From an uncultured Gammaproteobacteria bacterium (lineage in GTDB: Bacteria; Pseudomonadota; Gammaproteobacteria; Arenicellales; JAANXG01), in the NCBI GenBank assembly GCA_947258495.1, contig CAMYIN010000065.1, positions 1-47,287 on the forward strand: a stretch of 47,287 nucleotides of DNA. Reading direction: 5' to 3'. The position numbers and the translations under genes are program-made. The notes under the pieces were generated by a model. That model did no database searches. It saw only the letters and a program-made list of their open reading frames with translations, and was not told where the DNA came from. Below, in pieces: positions 25,966-34,972 of the stretch (position 1 is the stretch's first letter; every line of letters begins with the position of its first letter).

Positions 25966-26220
25966 ATGAAAGCCGACGTTGAATTGAATCTGGTGCACGA
26001 CGGGGAACAGTGGATCGCCCGCGGTGACGCACTGGTCGCCGTGGGGGAAACGCTGCAAGACGTGGATTCGAATATCGGTCGTGCGCTGCGGGACTCCGGG
26101 GCATTCCCGAGGGGATCATCGGTGACCGTGTTCATGGGGTTTGATTTCGACACGATACCGACGTGGTTGCGCCAATATCACACGCACTATTTCAACCGTT
26201 ACATCACCGTAAACCTTTGA
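25966..26220 (+). CDS. Small soluble protein, DUF5395-like
   Basis: An 84-residue protein starting VELNLVHDGEQWIARGDALVAVGETLQDVDSNIGRALR; this ubiquitin-like or beta-alpha pattern recalls DUF5395, a family I associate with sulfur oxidisers, but I hold the assignment loosely. It has no cysteine and no TM segment. It lies between the 57-aa membrane protein and the YeiH exporter in one operon. Role unknown; a cytoplasmic accessory of the exporter is the contextual guess. Confidence 0.65.
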   Translation: MKADVELNLVHDGEQWIARGDALVAVGETLQDVDSNIGRALRDSGAFPRGSSVTVFMGFDFDTIPTWLRQYHTHYFNRYITVNL

Positions 26221-26255
26221 ACTCGGAATAAGCACATAACTCGGCATAAGCACAT
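26220..26255 (+). repeat. Two tandem 18-bp direct repeats
   Basis: AACTCGGAATAAGCACAT at 26220-26237 is followed directly by AACTCGGCATAAGCACAT at 26238-26255, differing at one base. The first copy starts at the final base of the preceding stop codon. They lie 43 bp before the YeiH start and could be a binding site or a slippage duplication. Confidence 0.9.
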
Positions 26256-26297
26256 AACGAGGACCACCGTCACAGGTGGCAACGAGGAGGTAAAAAT

Positions 26298-27965
26298 ATG
26301 GCGGCTGTAAACAGAAAATGGACCGACGGGATGCTCCACACCGAGGACTGGTGGGCGGTCTGGCTGGGATTGATCATGTTCTTTGCCGGGCTACTCACCA
26401 TCTGGGGTGTGGATCTCGTCGGCTGGATGACCAAGACCAAGACCTGGGAATGGGGCAAGTTCTGGAGTGATCCCTCCTTTAACAAGCTGCTCGCAGCTGC
26501 GCACACGAAAGAGGGCCAGGCTTACGCGGGTATGGGCGGCTTTGCTTCGCTGTTGGTGACCTATATCGTTTTCACCGCGCTCACCTGCATCGGCGCCTAT
26601 TTTCAGAAACTGGACGTGAAGAAGTTCTTCATGGGCTTCACCTGCATCTTCTTTATTACCTGGGGGGCGTGGATCATTGGCCACGAAGCGCACTTCAAGG
26701 CGCTGAAAACGGGCCAGTCCATCACGCAGGCCGAGATATACGGCGACAATGTGTTCTGCACGACCAAGGTCAACAAGTGCTCGGCGCAGATCAACAAGGC
26801 GCTCAAAGGCATGGGCGTCGACGTCATGGCCGGCCAGGTGCCCACGCAGGAGCAGGCGGCGGCAGCGGTGGGTAAGTCCAAGAACGCGATACGTATGTCC
26901 TGGGGCCTGCAGCTTGGCGGCGGCTTCTCCTACATGCTGGCGCTGGCGGTGGGATTGATTATCGGTAATTTATTCAAGGGATTCGCCGGATTTCTCAAAG
27001 AGGGGGCGAAGCCCGAGTGGTTCATCAAGACCGCGATCGTCTATCTGGGCATCAAGCTGGGGCTGATGTCGATGAAGGCCGCCGGCTTTGCCTTGGAGTT
27101 GGCGCTGGCCGGTGCTGCCGCCACCTTCGTCGCCTACCTGTTGTTCTGGCCGATCGTCTACTGGATGGGGCGCAAGCTGTTCAGGCTTCGGCGCGACGCC
27201 TCGGCGGTGCTGTCCTCGGGCATTTCCATCTGCGGTGTGTCGGCGTCCATTGCCACCGCCGGCGCGATCCGTGCCAAACCAATCCTGCCGATCGCGGTGT
27301 CCATGCTGATCGTGGTCTTCGCCATGATCGAGTTGGTGATCCTGCCGACGTTCTACGCCACGGTGGCGCCGGGACAGCCCATCGTCAACGGCGCGGCCAT
27401 GGGCATGACGGTGAAGACCGACGGCGCCGACGCGGCCGCCGGCGCCATCCTCGATGAAATGATGGTGGCCAACCACTACCGGACTACGGGCGAGACCTGG
27501 GAGGCGGACTGGATCCTGAGCGCCGCCATCCTCACCAAGATCTGGATAGACGTGTTCATCGGCGTGTGGGCGTTCGTACTCGCCCTGATCTGGGTCTACA
27601 AGGTGGAGCGAAGACCGGACCAGGACCACGTCGGCGCATCGGAGATCTGGTTCCGGTTCCCGAAATTCGTCATCGGCTATTTCATTGCCTGGCTGACCTA
27701 TGTGGCGATCGCGGTGTGGTTTCCGGACGCCATCAAGGCCGCGTCCTCCGGTGCCGGCGTGGTGCAGAGTCCGATGCGGAAGATGATGTTCATGCTGACG
27801 TTCGTCGCCATCGGCGTCATCACCGACTTCAGTAAGCTCAAGGGCATGGGCAGGCTGACGGTGTTGTACGCGATTGCGCTGTTTATCGTCATTGCCCCCA
27901 TAGCCTACTTCGTGGCATGGATCTTCCACCACGGCATGATGCCGCCGATCGCGCAAGCGGGTTAA
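26298..27965 (+). CDS. YeiH-family putative sulfate/sulfite exporter, long form
   Basis: The 555-residue membrane protein has the YeiH signature SSGISICGVSASIATAGAIRAKP (about 305-327) and at least 11 hydrophobic segments. E. coli YeiH is about 350 residues; this one has an extra N-terminal region of about 190 residues with three TM helices and a soluble loop (about 130-185) containing two cysteines. ATG 26298 has an ideal GAGGAGGT site. The family is thought to export an anion such as sulfate or sulfite. Upstream small genes and the ECF-type promoter suggest induction when oxidised sulfur accumulates. Confidence 0.87.
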   Translation: MAAVNRKWTDGMLHTEDWWAVWLGLIMFFAGLLTIWGVDLVGWMTKTKTWEWGKFWSDPSFNKLLAAAHTKEGQAYAGMGGFASLLVTYIVFTALTCIGAYFQKLDVKKFFMGFTCIFFITWGAWIIGHEAHFKALKTGQSITQAEIYGDNVFCTTKVNKCSAQINKALKGMGVDVMAGQVPTQEQAAAAVGKSKNAIRMSWGLQLGGGFSYMLALAVGLIIGNLFKGFAGFLKEGAKPEWFIKTAIVYLGIKLGLMSMKAAGFALELALAGAAATFVAYLLFWPIVYWMGRKLFRLRRDASAVLSSGISICGVSASIATAGAIRAKPILPIAVSMLIVVFAMIELVILPTFYATVAPGQPIVNGAAMGMTVKTDGADAAAGAILDEMMVANHYRTTGETWEADWILSAAILTKIWIDVFIGVWAFVLALIWVYKVERRPDQDHVGASEIWFRFPKFVIGYFIAWLTYVAIAVWFPDAIKAASSGAGVVQSPMRKMMFMLTFVAIGVITDFSKLKGMGRLTVLYAIALFIVIAPIAYFVAWIFHHGMMPPIAQAG

Positions 27966-27999
27966 GTCAGGCGAGCGCATCCAGCTTCCTCAGGGCCGA

Positions 28000-28027
28000 A
28001 GAGACCGCGGTCACGGCCGCGGTCTCT
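28000..28027 (+). terminator. 11-bp perfect hairpin after the YeiH gene
   Basis: AGAGACCGCGG, a 6-base loop, CCGCGGTCTCT. The stem is perfect and GC-rich, but no T-tract follows (CAGCTTTGA). It may be a weak terminator or an mRNA-stabilising structure marking the end of the YeiH operon. It also argues for the downstream ATG 28054 rather than TTG 28033 as next start. Confidence 0.6.
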
Positions 28028-28053
28028 CAGCTTTGACCCTGCTGGGATGTGGC

Positions 28054-28602
28054 ATGGTTGAAGTCGAGCAATCCGTCGACATCGATGCCGACCCGGGCGA
28101 GGTCTTTGCCCTGGTGACGGACGTGGCACGAAAGGCGCGCCTGAATCCGAGCGTGCGCGTGCTCGACGTAATCCAGGAGACCGAGGGACCGATCGGGATC
28201 GACACCACGTTTCACTATCGTTTGGTCGCCGAGGGGAAGATCAGGGACTACCGCAGCCGCTGCGTGGCCTTCACGCCGGGACGGATGATGGAGACGATAT
28301 CGGATTCCGAGCCGCCGTTCACCGTCCGCGTCACCGTCGAACCGCTGGCGGCGGGCGCGCGCCTGACGCAGACGGAGTCGTTCTCACTCCCGCAGATACG
28401 CATCCCGCTTCCCACCGCGGACGGATGGCGCGGAACTTTGTTGCGCATCCTCTTCGGAAAGCGGGATTCGATCGGCCAGGACAGCGGCGTCGTCGAAGCC
28501 GAGGAGGCGCAGTTAGCGGCGAAACTGCAGCCGCGTCTGTTAAACTGGCTGCAGGCAATAAAACGGGAGCTCGAGTCCGGCCGCAGCAATCTCGAGGCGT
28601 GA
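28054..28602 (+). CDS. SRPBCC-family (START/polyketide-cyclase-like) protein
   Basis: The 182-residue protein opens with VEVEQSVDIDADPGEVFALVTDVA, the beta-strand and helix start of SRPBCC ligand-binding proteins, followed by RFRVTV-like beta strands (FTVRVTVEPLAAGARLTQTESF). The C-terminal helix is typical. No cysteines form a metal site. ATG 28054 is preferred over TTG 28033, which lies next to the 28000-28027 hairpin. It probably binds a hydrophobic ligand; no partner is evident. Confidence 0.75.
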   Translation: MVEVEQSVDIDADPGEVFALVTDVARKARLNPSVRVLDVIQETEGPIGIDTTFHYRLVAEGKIRDYRSRCVAFTPGRMMETISDSEPPFTVRVTVEPLAAGARLTQTESFSLPQIRIPLPTADGWRGTLLRILFGKRDSIGQDSGVVEAEEAQLAAKLQPRLLNWLQAIKRELESGRSNLEA

Positions 28603-28649
28603 TCGGCGGCGCCACGGCCCCGAAAAGCGCCGGGTCGACGACAGAATTG

Positions 28650-28901
28650 ATGCCAGTGAACACGCCTGTGTTATCCCTGATCCTGCGCATTACCGCCGGC
28701 GTCTTGGCCTTGGCCTGCCTGGTCCTGGTGGCTTTGCGCCTCTACTATCTGTTCGTTGTCGATATCGAGCTCGAGCCCGGCGAGGGATTCGTAAACGTGC
28801 TGCGCATCTTGTTCCCGCTGTCGCTGGGCCTGATTGCCGCTTACATCGCAGTCAAAGGAGGTCTTCCGTTTGGCGAATCCCGCGACGACCGCAAGCAATA
28901 G
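28650..28901 (+). CDS. Small two-TM membrane protein
   Basis: An 83-residue protein with TM helices at about 8-32 and 47-68, joined by an acidic loop (DIELEPGEGF). Start ATG 28650; the open frame upstream overlaps the SRPBCC gene and is rejected. Stop is TAG. No family recognised. It is followed 26 bp later by another two-TM protein, so both may form one membrane unit. Confidence 0.65.
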   Translation: MPVNTPVLSLILRITAGVLALACLVLVALRLYYLFVVDIELEPGEGFVNVLRILFPLSLGLIAAYIAVKGGLPFGESRDDRKQ

Positions 28902-28927
28902 CGTGTCCGTGCCGGCGGTAGCGGGCA

Positions 28928-29194
28928 GTGCTCGACTCCGCGGGAGCGGCGCGCCGGTGTCGGGGGTCTGCGAATAACGTGACGGCGCTGTCGCTACTTG
29001 GGGCGGTATGCGTGGTGCTGGGCGCCGTATTGATTGCCGCGCGTGCCGGCGCGGCGCGCAGAATGGCGGAATTCTACAGTAGAATCGGGATGGATGTCCC
29101 GCAAGACCGCTACCGCAAACAGTTTGTCTTTGTTGGCGTGATGCTCGTGGTTTTCGGGTTCCTCGTCGCCACGGGATTGATTTTTCAAATCTGA
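28928..29194 (+). CDS. Small two-TM membrane protein
   Basis: The frame is open from GTG 28928 (88 residues); GTG 28979 would give a 71-residue protein that begins directly with its first TM helix and is the more natural start. TM helices lie around residues 22-42 and 66-87, separated by a charged segment (ARRMAEFYSRIGMDVPQDRYRKQF). No family recognised. Confidence 0.6.
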   Translation: MLDSAGAARRCRGSANNVTALSLLGAVCVVLGAVLIAARAGAARRMAEFYSRIGMDVPQDRYRKQFVFVGVMLVVFGFLVATGLIFQI

Positions 29195-29263
29195 GTTCTC
29201 CCGCCTTTTGCCTGCCCATGGGCGCGGCTTTAAGTAGAATGCCCCGATCTAGTTCGAAATTCT

Positions 29264-29953
29264 GTGCCGGACATGAAAGATTCCATGCAGCGTAGCCGAA
29301 GCGAAGATTCGACCGATTCGGAACGCCAAGGACAAGACGCGGACGGCCTGCGGCTCGGCGTGACCGGGTTTCGTTACGCCGATTTGTACGACCCGGTACG
29401 CCTGGGAGACCTGCTCGAGGCGTTCGAGAACGAGCTGCAGCAGGCCGACACGGAGCTCTTTGCCGCCTACGCGGCCTATCGGCAAACGCGCGGCGCGGGG
29501 CTGTCTCCGCCGCAGCTCTCGGAACTGCTCGTTCGTCTCGCCCCCCACGTCGGCGGTTTCGTGGCGTGCTTGTTCGGCGTGGAAGCGGCACGTGCCGCGC
29601 AGATGAAGCGCGTCGCGGATGAGATGGACACTATCTTCGGCTTTCGCGATGGTGTCGTCGCCGCTGCGAGAAAGCAATACGGTGCAGTGGACGTGGACGG
29701 CTGGGACCTGCCGCGACTGCAGAAGCAGCTCAAACTGTTGCGACAGATCCTGGCGCCGGAATCTTCGACGGATAGCGATCCCGAGTTCGTCACCGCCCAC
29801 GTCGGCGGCACGCTGCATCGACTCTGCCAGGCATTTGGAGCGACCGATGAGGACGCCGACGCCGCGCCTCGCGATCGCGAAATGACGCTGCTGCGCGATC
29901 GACTGAGCGCGCACCCCGAGGGGGGTACGCTGTTCTCCGCCGCGCTCGAGTAG
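29264..29953 (+). CDS. N-terminal part of large ferredoxin-NAD(P)H oxidoreductase, before an in-frame TAG
   Basis: This 229-residue reading frame (GTG 29264 or ATG 29273) is largely helical and contains DLYDPVRLGDLLEAFENELQQADTELF and a long helix with LSPPQLSELLVRLAPHVGGFV. It ends in TAG at 29951-29953, but the frame remains open after the TAG and runs straight into the next, 1011-residue coding region without a start that has a ribosome-binding site. I therefore take it as the first ~230 residues of one ~1250-residue protein split by a nonsense codon (or a sequencing error). The segment itself has no cysteine cluster and I do not recognise its fold. Confidence 0.75.
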   Translation: MPDMKDSMQRSRSEDSTDSERQGQDADGLRLGVTGFRYADLYDPVRLGDLLEAFENELQQADTELFAAYAAYRQTRGAGLSPPQLSELLVRLAPHVGGFVACLFGVEAARAAQMKRVADEMDTIFGFRDGVVAAARKQYGAVDVDGWDLPRLQKQLKLLRQILAPESSTDSDPEFVTAHVGGTLHRLCQAFGATDEDADAAPRDREMTLLRDRLSAHPEGGTLFSAALE

Positions 29954-29992
29954 CAGGATCCTTCCAGATTCGCGGAGCATCTGCTCGATGCG

Positions 29993-32900
29993 TTGCACCG
30001 CTGGTGCCACGCCGCAGACGCGGTCCCGGACCTGAAAAGTGAGGTCGCCGATTGGATCAGCTTCAAGCAAGCGAAGAAGACGAACTTCAAATACCTCGTT
30101 CCCTCCGTGGAACTGCAGAAAGCAGGATTTACCGCTTTACGGGGACCGCCGGCGGATCGGCGACGGCGCGACGGATTCGCCCTCACCGACCGTCGCTACG
30201 GTGCGCGCGAAATCTATTACGAGCTCGACCGCTGCATCTACTGCCACAAGAGCGACACCGATTGCTGCGCCAAGGGCATGCGCAACAAGAAAACCGGCGA
30301 CTTCAAGACCAACCCGTTGTCGATAACGCTGACGGGCTGTCCACTGGAGGAAAAGGTCTCGGAAATGCACATGGTCAAACGCCGGGGAGATAACATCGCC
30401 GCGCTGGCGTTGATCATGATCGACAACCCCATATGTCCCGGAACCGGCCATCGCATCTGCAACGACTGCATGAAGGCCTGCATCTATCAGAAGACCGAAC
30501 CCGTCGACATCCCGCAGGTGGAGACAAACGTGCTGACCGAAGTGCTGTTCATGCCCTTCGGTTTCGAGATCTACGCCCTGCTCACACGCTGGAACCCGCT
30601 TAACGTCCAGCGCCCGCACGCCTTGCCCTACAACGGAAAGAACATCCTCGTCGTCGGCCTGGGACCGGCGGGGTATACGCTGGCGCATTATCTGCTCAAC
30701 GAGGGTTTTGGCGTGGCCGGAATCGACGCCCTGAAAATAGAACCTCTTCCGGTCGAGCTGGTGGGCGACGCCGAGCGTTTGCCGTCGCCGATACGCGACT
30801 TCCGCGAGTTGTACGAGGAGCTGGACGAGCGCGTGATGGCGGGGTTCGGCGGCGTCGCCGAGTACGGCATCACCGTGCGCTGGGACAAGAACTTCCTCAA
30901 GGTGATCTACCTCACCCTTGCTCGGCGCCGGCACTTGCTCTGCTACGGCGGCGTACGTTTTGGCGGCACGCTCACCATCGACGATGCCTGGGAGTTGGGT
31001 TTTGACCACATCGCGCTGGCCACCGGCGCCGGCAAGCCCACGATCATAGATATTGAAAACAACGTTACGCGCGGCATACGCAAGGCGTCGGATTTTCTCA
31101 TGGCGCTGCAATTGACGGGCGCCGCAAAGGCGTCGTCGCTCGCCAACCTGCAGGTGCGCATGCCGGCGGGCGTGATCGGCGGCGGCCTTACCGCCATCGA
31201 CGCCGCCACCGAGATTCTCGCCTACTACCCGGTGCAGGTGGAGAAGGTCCTGCGACGATACGAGGCCCTGACGGGTTGCGACGGCGCCGAGCAGGTGCTG
31301 GCGGACTACGACGAAGAGGAGAGGGCGATTCTCGAGGAATTCCTGGCCCACGGCAGGGCGGTGCGCGCGGAGCGCAAACGCGCCGAGGCCGCGGGTGAGA
31401 CGCCGGACTTCCTGCCGCTGATCAACGCCTGGGGCGGGGTTACGATCTTTTACCGCAAGGGGCTTCGCGACGCGCCCGCCTACCGTCAGAACCACGAAGA
31501 AGTGCACAAAGCGCTGCAGGAAGGCATCGCCTGGGCGCCGGGTATGAGTCCGGTGGAGGCGATGGCGGACGGATACGGGCATCTGCGCGCGATCCGGTTT
31601 GCCCGCATGGCGGAGGCAGACGGCGCGTGGCGCGAGTCGGGCGAGCACCTCGAGGTGCCGCTACGCACCTTGCTCGTCGCCGCGGGCACCGCGCCGAACA
31701 CGACCTACGAGTACGAACACCCCGAAACCTTCGCACTCGAGGATCGATTCTTCCAGCGTTTCGAGCCGGCGAGCGAGCGCGGTGTGGAGCCTCTGCAACC
31801 CGTGCACGACATGCGCTGGCCCAAGATCGGCAAGCCGGCGCCGTTCACGTCTTACGCCAAGGACGGCAGACACATCAGCTTTTACGGCGACAACCATCCC
31901 GTGTACGCCGGCAACGTGGTGAAGGCCATGGCCAGCGCGCGGGACGGTTACCCGTACGTCGTACGCCTGTTCGCGGAGGAGTTGACGAATCTCGACGCGG
32001 ACGAGCAGACGGAGCGCGAAGCGCGTTTCGCGGCGATGAGACAACGGCTGGACACCAAGCTTCGGGCCACCGTCGTCGACGTGCAGCGCATTGCACCGAG
32101 CATCATAGAGGTCACGGCCCATGCACCGATGGCGTCAGAGAAGTTTCAACCGGGACAGTTTTACCGGGTGCAGAATTTTGAGGCCCTCGCTCCGGTCATC
32201 GACGACACCGTGCTGGCGGCGGAAGGTCTTGCCCTCACCGGTGCCTCGGTGGACAAGGCCAGGGGCGAGGTCTCGCTCATCACCCTGGAGATGGGCGCGT
32301 CCTCGCGCTTGTGCGCCGGCTGGAAACCCGGCGACCCCATTGTGGTGATGGGTGTCACCGGAGCACCCACGGAACTGCCGCGGGGCAGCCGCGTGATGCT
32401 CGTCGGCGGCGGACTCGGCAACGCCGTGCTGCTGTCCATCGGACGCGCCCTGCGCGCCGCCGGGAACCGGGTGATCTACTTCGCCGGCTACAGAACGCCC
32501 GATGGCGTGTTCAAGTCCGATCAAGTCGAAGCCGCCGCCGATGTCGTCGTCTGGGCGGTGGACGCAGCGCCGGGCGTGGAGAAGATTGCCGCCGCCCGAC
32601 CGCAGGACAAGTCCTTCGTCGGCAACGTCGTCGAAGCCATGCTCGCCTATGCCGAAGGAAGGTTGGGACACACCCCGATAGCGTTGCACGAGGTCGACCG
32701 TATTATCGCCATCGGCTCGGACGGGATGATGGCGGCGGTGAAGCAGGCGCGTGTCGGCGTGTTGCAGACCCATCTCAAGCCGGGCAACATTGCCATCGGT
32801 TCCATCAACTCACCGATGCAGTGCATGATGAAGGGCGTGTGCGCACAATGTCTGTGCAAACACGTCGATCCCGAAACCGGCAAGGCGTACTATGTGTACT

Positions 32901-33028
32901 CCTGCTACAACCAGGACCAACCGCTGGAACGGGTGGATTTTCCCAATCTGCACCAGAGGCTGCGGCAGAATTCGGTGCAGGAGAAATTGACCAGCAAGTG
33001 GCTCGATCACCTGCTGAATCAACGTTGA
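29993..33028 (+). CDS. NfnB-NfnA-like fused FAD/Fe-S oxidoreductase (main part)
   Basis: The 1011-residue part begins at a TTG lacking a good ribosome-binding site and is in frame with 29264-29953. In order: a cysteine-rich region (about 80-165; CIYCHKSDTDCC, TGCPLEE, CPGTGHRICNDCMKAC) for Fe-S clusters; GltD-like FAD (VVGLGPAGYTLA, about 218) and NAD(P) (VIGGGLTAIDAATE, about 390) domains; an FNR-like flavin/NAD module from about 690 (FQPGQFY; MLVGGGLGNAV, about 800); and a C-terminal [2Fe-2S] site (CMMKGVCAQC ... CYNQDQ, about 943-975). This is the domain order of NfnB plus NfnA in one chain, a paralogue of the pair at 4454-6914. It probably couples ferredoxin and NAD(P)H. Confidence 0.82.
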   Translation: MHRWCHAADAVPDLKSEVADWISFKQAKKTNFKYLVPSVELQKAGFTALRGPPADRRRRDGFALTDRRYGAREIYYELDRCIYCHKSDTDCCAKGMRNKKTGDFKTNPLSITLTGCPLEEKVSEMHMVKRRGDNIAALALIMIDNPICPGTGHRICNDCMKACIYQKTEPVDIPQVETNVLTEVLFMPFGFEIYALLTRWNPLNVQRPHALPYNGKNILVVGLGPAGYTLAHYLLNEGFGVAGIDALKIEPLPVELVGDAERLPSPIRDFRELYEELDERVMAGFGGVAEYGITVRWDKNFLKVIYLTLARRRHLLCYGGVRFGGTLTIDDAWELGFDHIALATGAGKPTIIDIENNVTRGIRKASDFLMALQLTGAAKASSLANLQVRMPAGVIGGGLTAIDAATEILAYYPVQVEKVLRRYEALTGCDGAEQVLADYDEEERAILEEFLAHGRAVRAERKRAEAAGETPDFLPLINAWGGVTIFYRKGLRDAPAYRQNHEEVHKALQEGIAWAPGMSPVEAMADGYGHLRAIRFARMAEADGAWRESGEHLEVPLRTLLVAAGTAPNTTYEYEHPETFALEDRFFQRFEPASERGVEPLQPVHDMRWPKIGKPAPFTSYAKDGRHISFYGDNHPVYAGNVVKAMASARDGYPYVVRLFAEELTNLDADEQTEREARFAAMRQRLDTKLRATVVDVQRIAPSIIEVTAHAPMASEKFQPGQFYRVQNFEALAPVIDDTVLAAEGLALTGASVDKARGEVSLITLEMGASSRLCAGWKPGDPIVVMGVTGAPTELPRGSRVMLVGGGLGNAVLLSIGRALRAAGNRVIYFAGYRTPDGVFKSDQVEAAADVVVWAVDAAPGVEKIAAARPQDKSFVGNVVEAMLAYAEGRLGHTPIALHEVDRIIAIGSDGMMAAVKQARVGVLQTHLKPGNIAIGSINSPMQCMMKGVCAQCLCKHVDPETGKAYYVYSCYNQDQPLERVDFPNLHQRLRQNSVQEKLTSKWLDHLLNQR

Positions 33029-33045
33029 TCGACTATCTCACTGCA

Positions 33046-34179
33046 TCAGCTTATTAAGCTTTTCCGCTTGTACCCGGGTGCGATCTCGCCGGCGGACCGA
33101 AGCTCGTGGTTGACCACCAAGGCGGCGGTGAACAGGAGCAGCGCACCGCCCTGATGCGCCGCCGCCAGCGCCGTGGGCACGACATACAATAAGGTCGCCA
33201 GGCCGAGTCCGAACTGCAGTATTGCCGCCGCCAGCAACGCGTGTACTGCAAGCCGCGCGCCGAAATGCAGCGCGCGGGATCGAGACCAAAGCCAGAAGAC
33301 ACAGACGGCGACGAACAGCGCCGTCGCCAGCCAGCGGTGATTGAACTGCACCGTGGCGATGTTCTCGAAGAAGTTGACCCAGACCGGCGTCAAGGCATAC
33401 AGGCTGTCCGGAATCCACTCGCCGTTCATAAGGGGATAGGTGTTGAACGCGAATCCCGCCCGGGTGCCCGCCACGAAACCGCCGCTGACGACGGTAAGCG
33501 CAATGAATGCGGTGATCAGCCACGCCATGCGCCGCACGCCGGTGGCACGATCGGTCAATGGCCCGGGCCTGTGCGGCCTCAACAGGTCCAGCGCTACCCA
33601 GAACATGTAGGCATAGATCGCAAACGCCGCCACCAGGTGCGCGGTCAGCCTGTACTGACTGACTCTCGGCTCATCGACCAGGCCGCTCATAACCATGTAC
33701 CAACCGAGCACTCCCTGCATCGCGCCGAGAACAAACATGGCGATCAGCTTAGGCGCCAACGCACGCCGGATGCGTCCGAGAAACAGGAATACGAGGAACG
33801 GAACCAGGAACGCGAGGGCGATGATTCGTCCCAGCATGCGGTGGGCGTACTCCAAAAAGAAGATAAATTTGAACTCCTCGAGGCGCATTCCACGGTTGGT
33901 CTGCTGGTATTCGGGGTATTGCTGATACTTCAGGAAGGTCTGCTGCCAATCGTGCTCGGTGATAGGCGGCACCACTCCCATAATGGGATCCCACTCCACC
34001 ATTGACAGCCCGGAATGAGTAAGACGGGTCACGCCGCCGAGCACCACCATCGCAAACACCAGCGCGCAGCACGTCAGCAGCCATATTCCGAGCGGACGAT
34101 CCCTGTCAAGGTTTACAACGCCGACCCCCCGAGGGCGGCCGGTGTTCCGGGTAGCTGCGCCAAGACTGTATCTCTCCAC
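33046..34179 (-). CDS. ctaA: Heme A synthase, COX15/CtaA type
   Basis: The 377-residue protein has eight TM helices in two similar halves. Each half carries heme-ligand histidines in conserved surroundings: RLTHSGLSMVEW with EYAHRMLGR in the first, and FNHRWLAT and AAHQGGAL in the second. The sequence WEPI/WDPIMGVVPP after the first helix is characteristic of the type found with cytochrome aa3 oxidases. Start GTG 34179 follows GGAGCAGA. It oxidises the C8 methyl of heme O to a formyl, giving heme A. It implies a heme-A oxidase elsewhere in the genome. It converges with the large oxidoreductase (17 bp between stops). Confidence 0.92.
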   Translation of the reverse strand: MERYSLGAATRNTGRPRGVGVVNLDRDRPLGIWLLTCCALVFAMVVLGGVTRLTHSGLSMVEWDPIMGVVPPITEHDWQQTFLKYQQYPEYQQTNRGMRLEEFKFIFFLEYAHRMLGRIIALAFLVPFLVFLFLGRIRRALAPKLIAMFVLGAMQGVLGWYMVMSGLVDEPRVSQYRLTAHLVAAFAIYAYMFWVALDLLRPHRPGPLTDRATGVRRMAWLITAFIALTVVSGGFVAGTRAGFAFNTYPLMNGEWIPDSLYALTPVWVNFFENIATVQFNHRWLATALFVAVCVFWLWSRSRALHFGARLAVHALLAAAILQFGLGLATLLYVVPTALAAAHQGGALLLFTAALVVNHELRSAGEIAPGYKRKSLIS

Positions 34180-34339
34180 GATCTGCTCCGATGCGAGCCA
34201 GCGATAATCGCCGCACGATATGACATCGAGAGCTAACCGGCAACTGTGGGATGCGGCTTCGAGAAAAATCTATGACCAATGACACTTGGCGGCCAGCATG
34301 CGCGCAGAGCTGACTACTACAATACCAGGATTGATGGTT

Positions 34340-34972
34340 TCACTGCTCCGGCAGCGGTACAGATGGGTAATACTGCGGTGCTTCTCGGCGATTGAGCATG
34401 CCGTAGTCACGCATCACTTCAAATACCCGGAAGTATTCGGTCGTCGAATCGGCAAACAAGTGTCGGCCGAAATCAATACCGGCGTCAGACGAGGGTACGT
34501 CAACAAGACGAGCGAAAACGCCGGGTCTGTAGACGCTCTCGTAGTCGTCCCGGTTCCAAGAATTTTCTACCGAAAGCTCTCGATCGAGGGATTCCGAGGC
34601 GACGACAAAGGTCGGCGCCCGCCTTTCGGGATTGTTATACGGACTCAGACGTTCAGGGCGCCACGCCGCCGTGTTCGGCCGTTCCTCGTGGACGACCTGT
34701 GCGACACGAATGCGGTAATCGTCGAAGATTTTTTCACGGCCTATTTCCTGAACTGTGTGGTGCCGTGCATCGACCCGCCAAGCGGTCAGCGACCCCTCGT
34801 CCTGCCAAATCTGATAGGAAAGCAGCAGGTTTCTTCGGGTCAAGCTCTTGAACCTGTCGATGGAGAGACAACCGCCCATGGCGTCCAGGGACGGTTTCAA
34901 TGCAGCCGCAAGATCCAAATAGCGCTGTATTTGCCCCTCTCTGACCTGAACTTCAAAAAATAGCGAGATCAT
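34340..34972 (-). CDS. Antibiotic biosynthesis monooxygenase (ABM)-domain protein
   Basis: The 210-residue protein has an N-terminal ABM-like ferredoxin-fold domain (about 1-95): ISLFFEVQVREGQIQRYLDLAAAL, a central SLTRRNLLLSYQIWQDEGSLTAWR and a conserved His-pair segment RHHTVQEIGREKIFDDYRIRV. The C-terminal ~110 residues are unrecognised. ATG 34972 overlaps the stop codon of the preceding small antitoxin-like gene (ATGA), so it is the last of three coupled genes. Such proteins cleave or oxidise small aromatic or heme-like substrates; the substrate is unknown. Confidence 0.72.
   Translation of the reverse strand: MISLFFEVQVREGQIQRYLDLAAALKPSLDAMGGCLSIDRFKSLTRRNLLLSYQIWQDEGSLTAWRVDARHHTVQEIGREKIFDDYRIRVAQVVHEERPNTAAWRPERLSPYNNPERRAPTFVVASESLDRELSVENSWNRDDYESVYRPGVFARLVDVPSSDAGIDFGRHLFADSTTEYFRVFEVMRDYGMLNRREAPQYYPSVPLPEQ

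Noticed and set aside
29951-29953. TAG as pyrrolysine or general recoding
   Set aside because: TAG ends at least four other intact genes here (1822, 5327, 16040, 28899), so genome-wide reassignment is not supported; local readthrough stays open.
30137-31648. 503-residue minus-strand frame in the large oxidoreductase
   Set aside because: Shadow of the Fe-S/FAD coding strand; no conserved motif.
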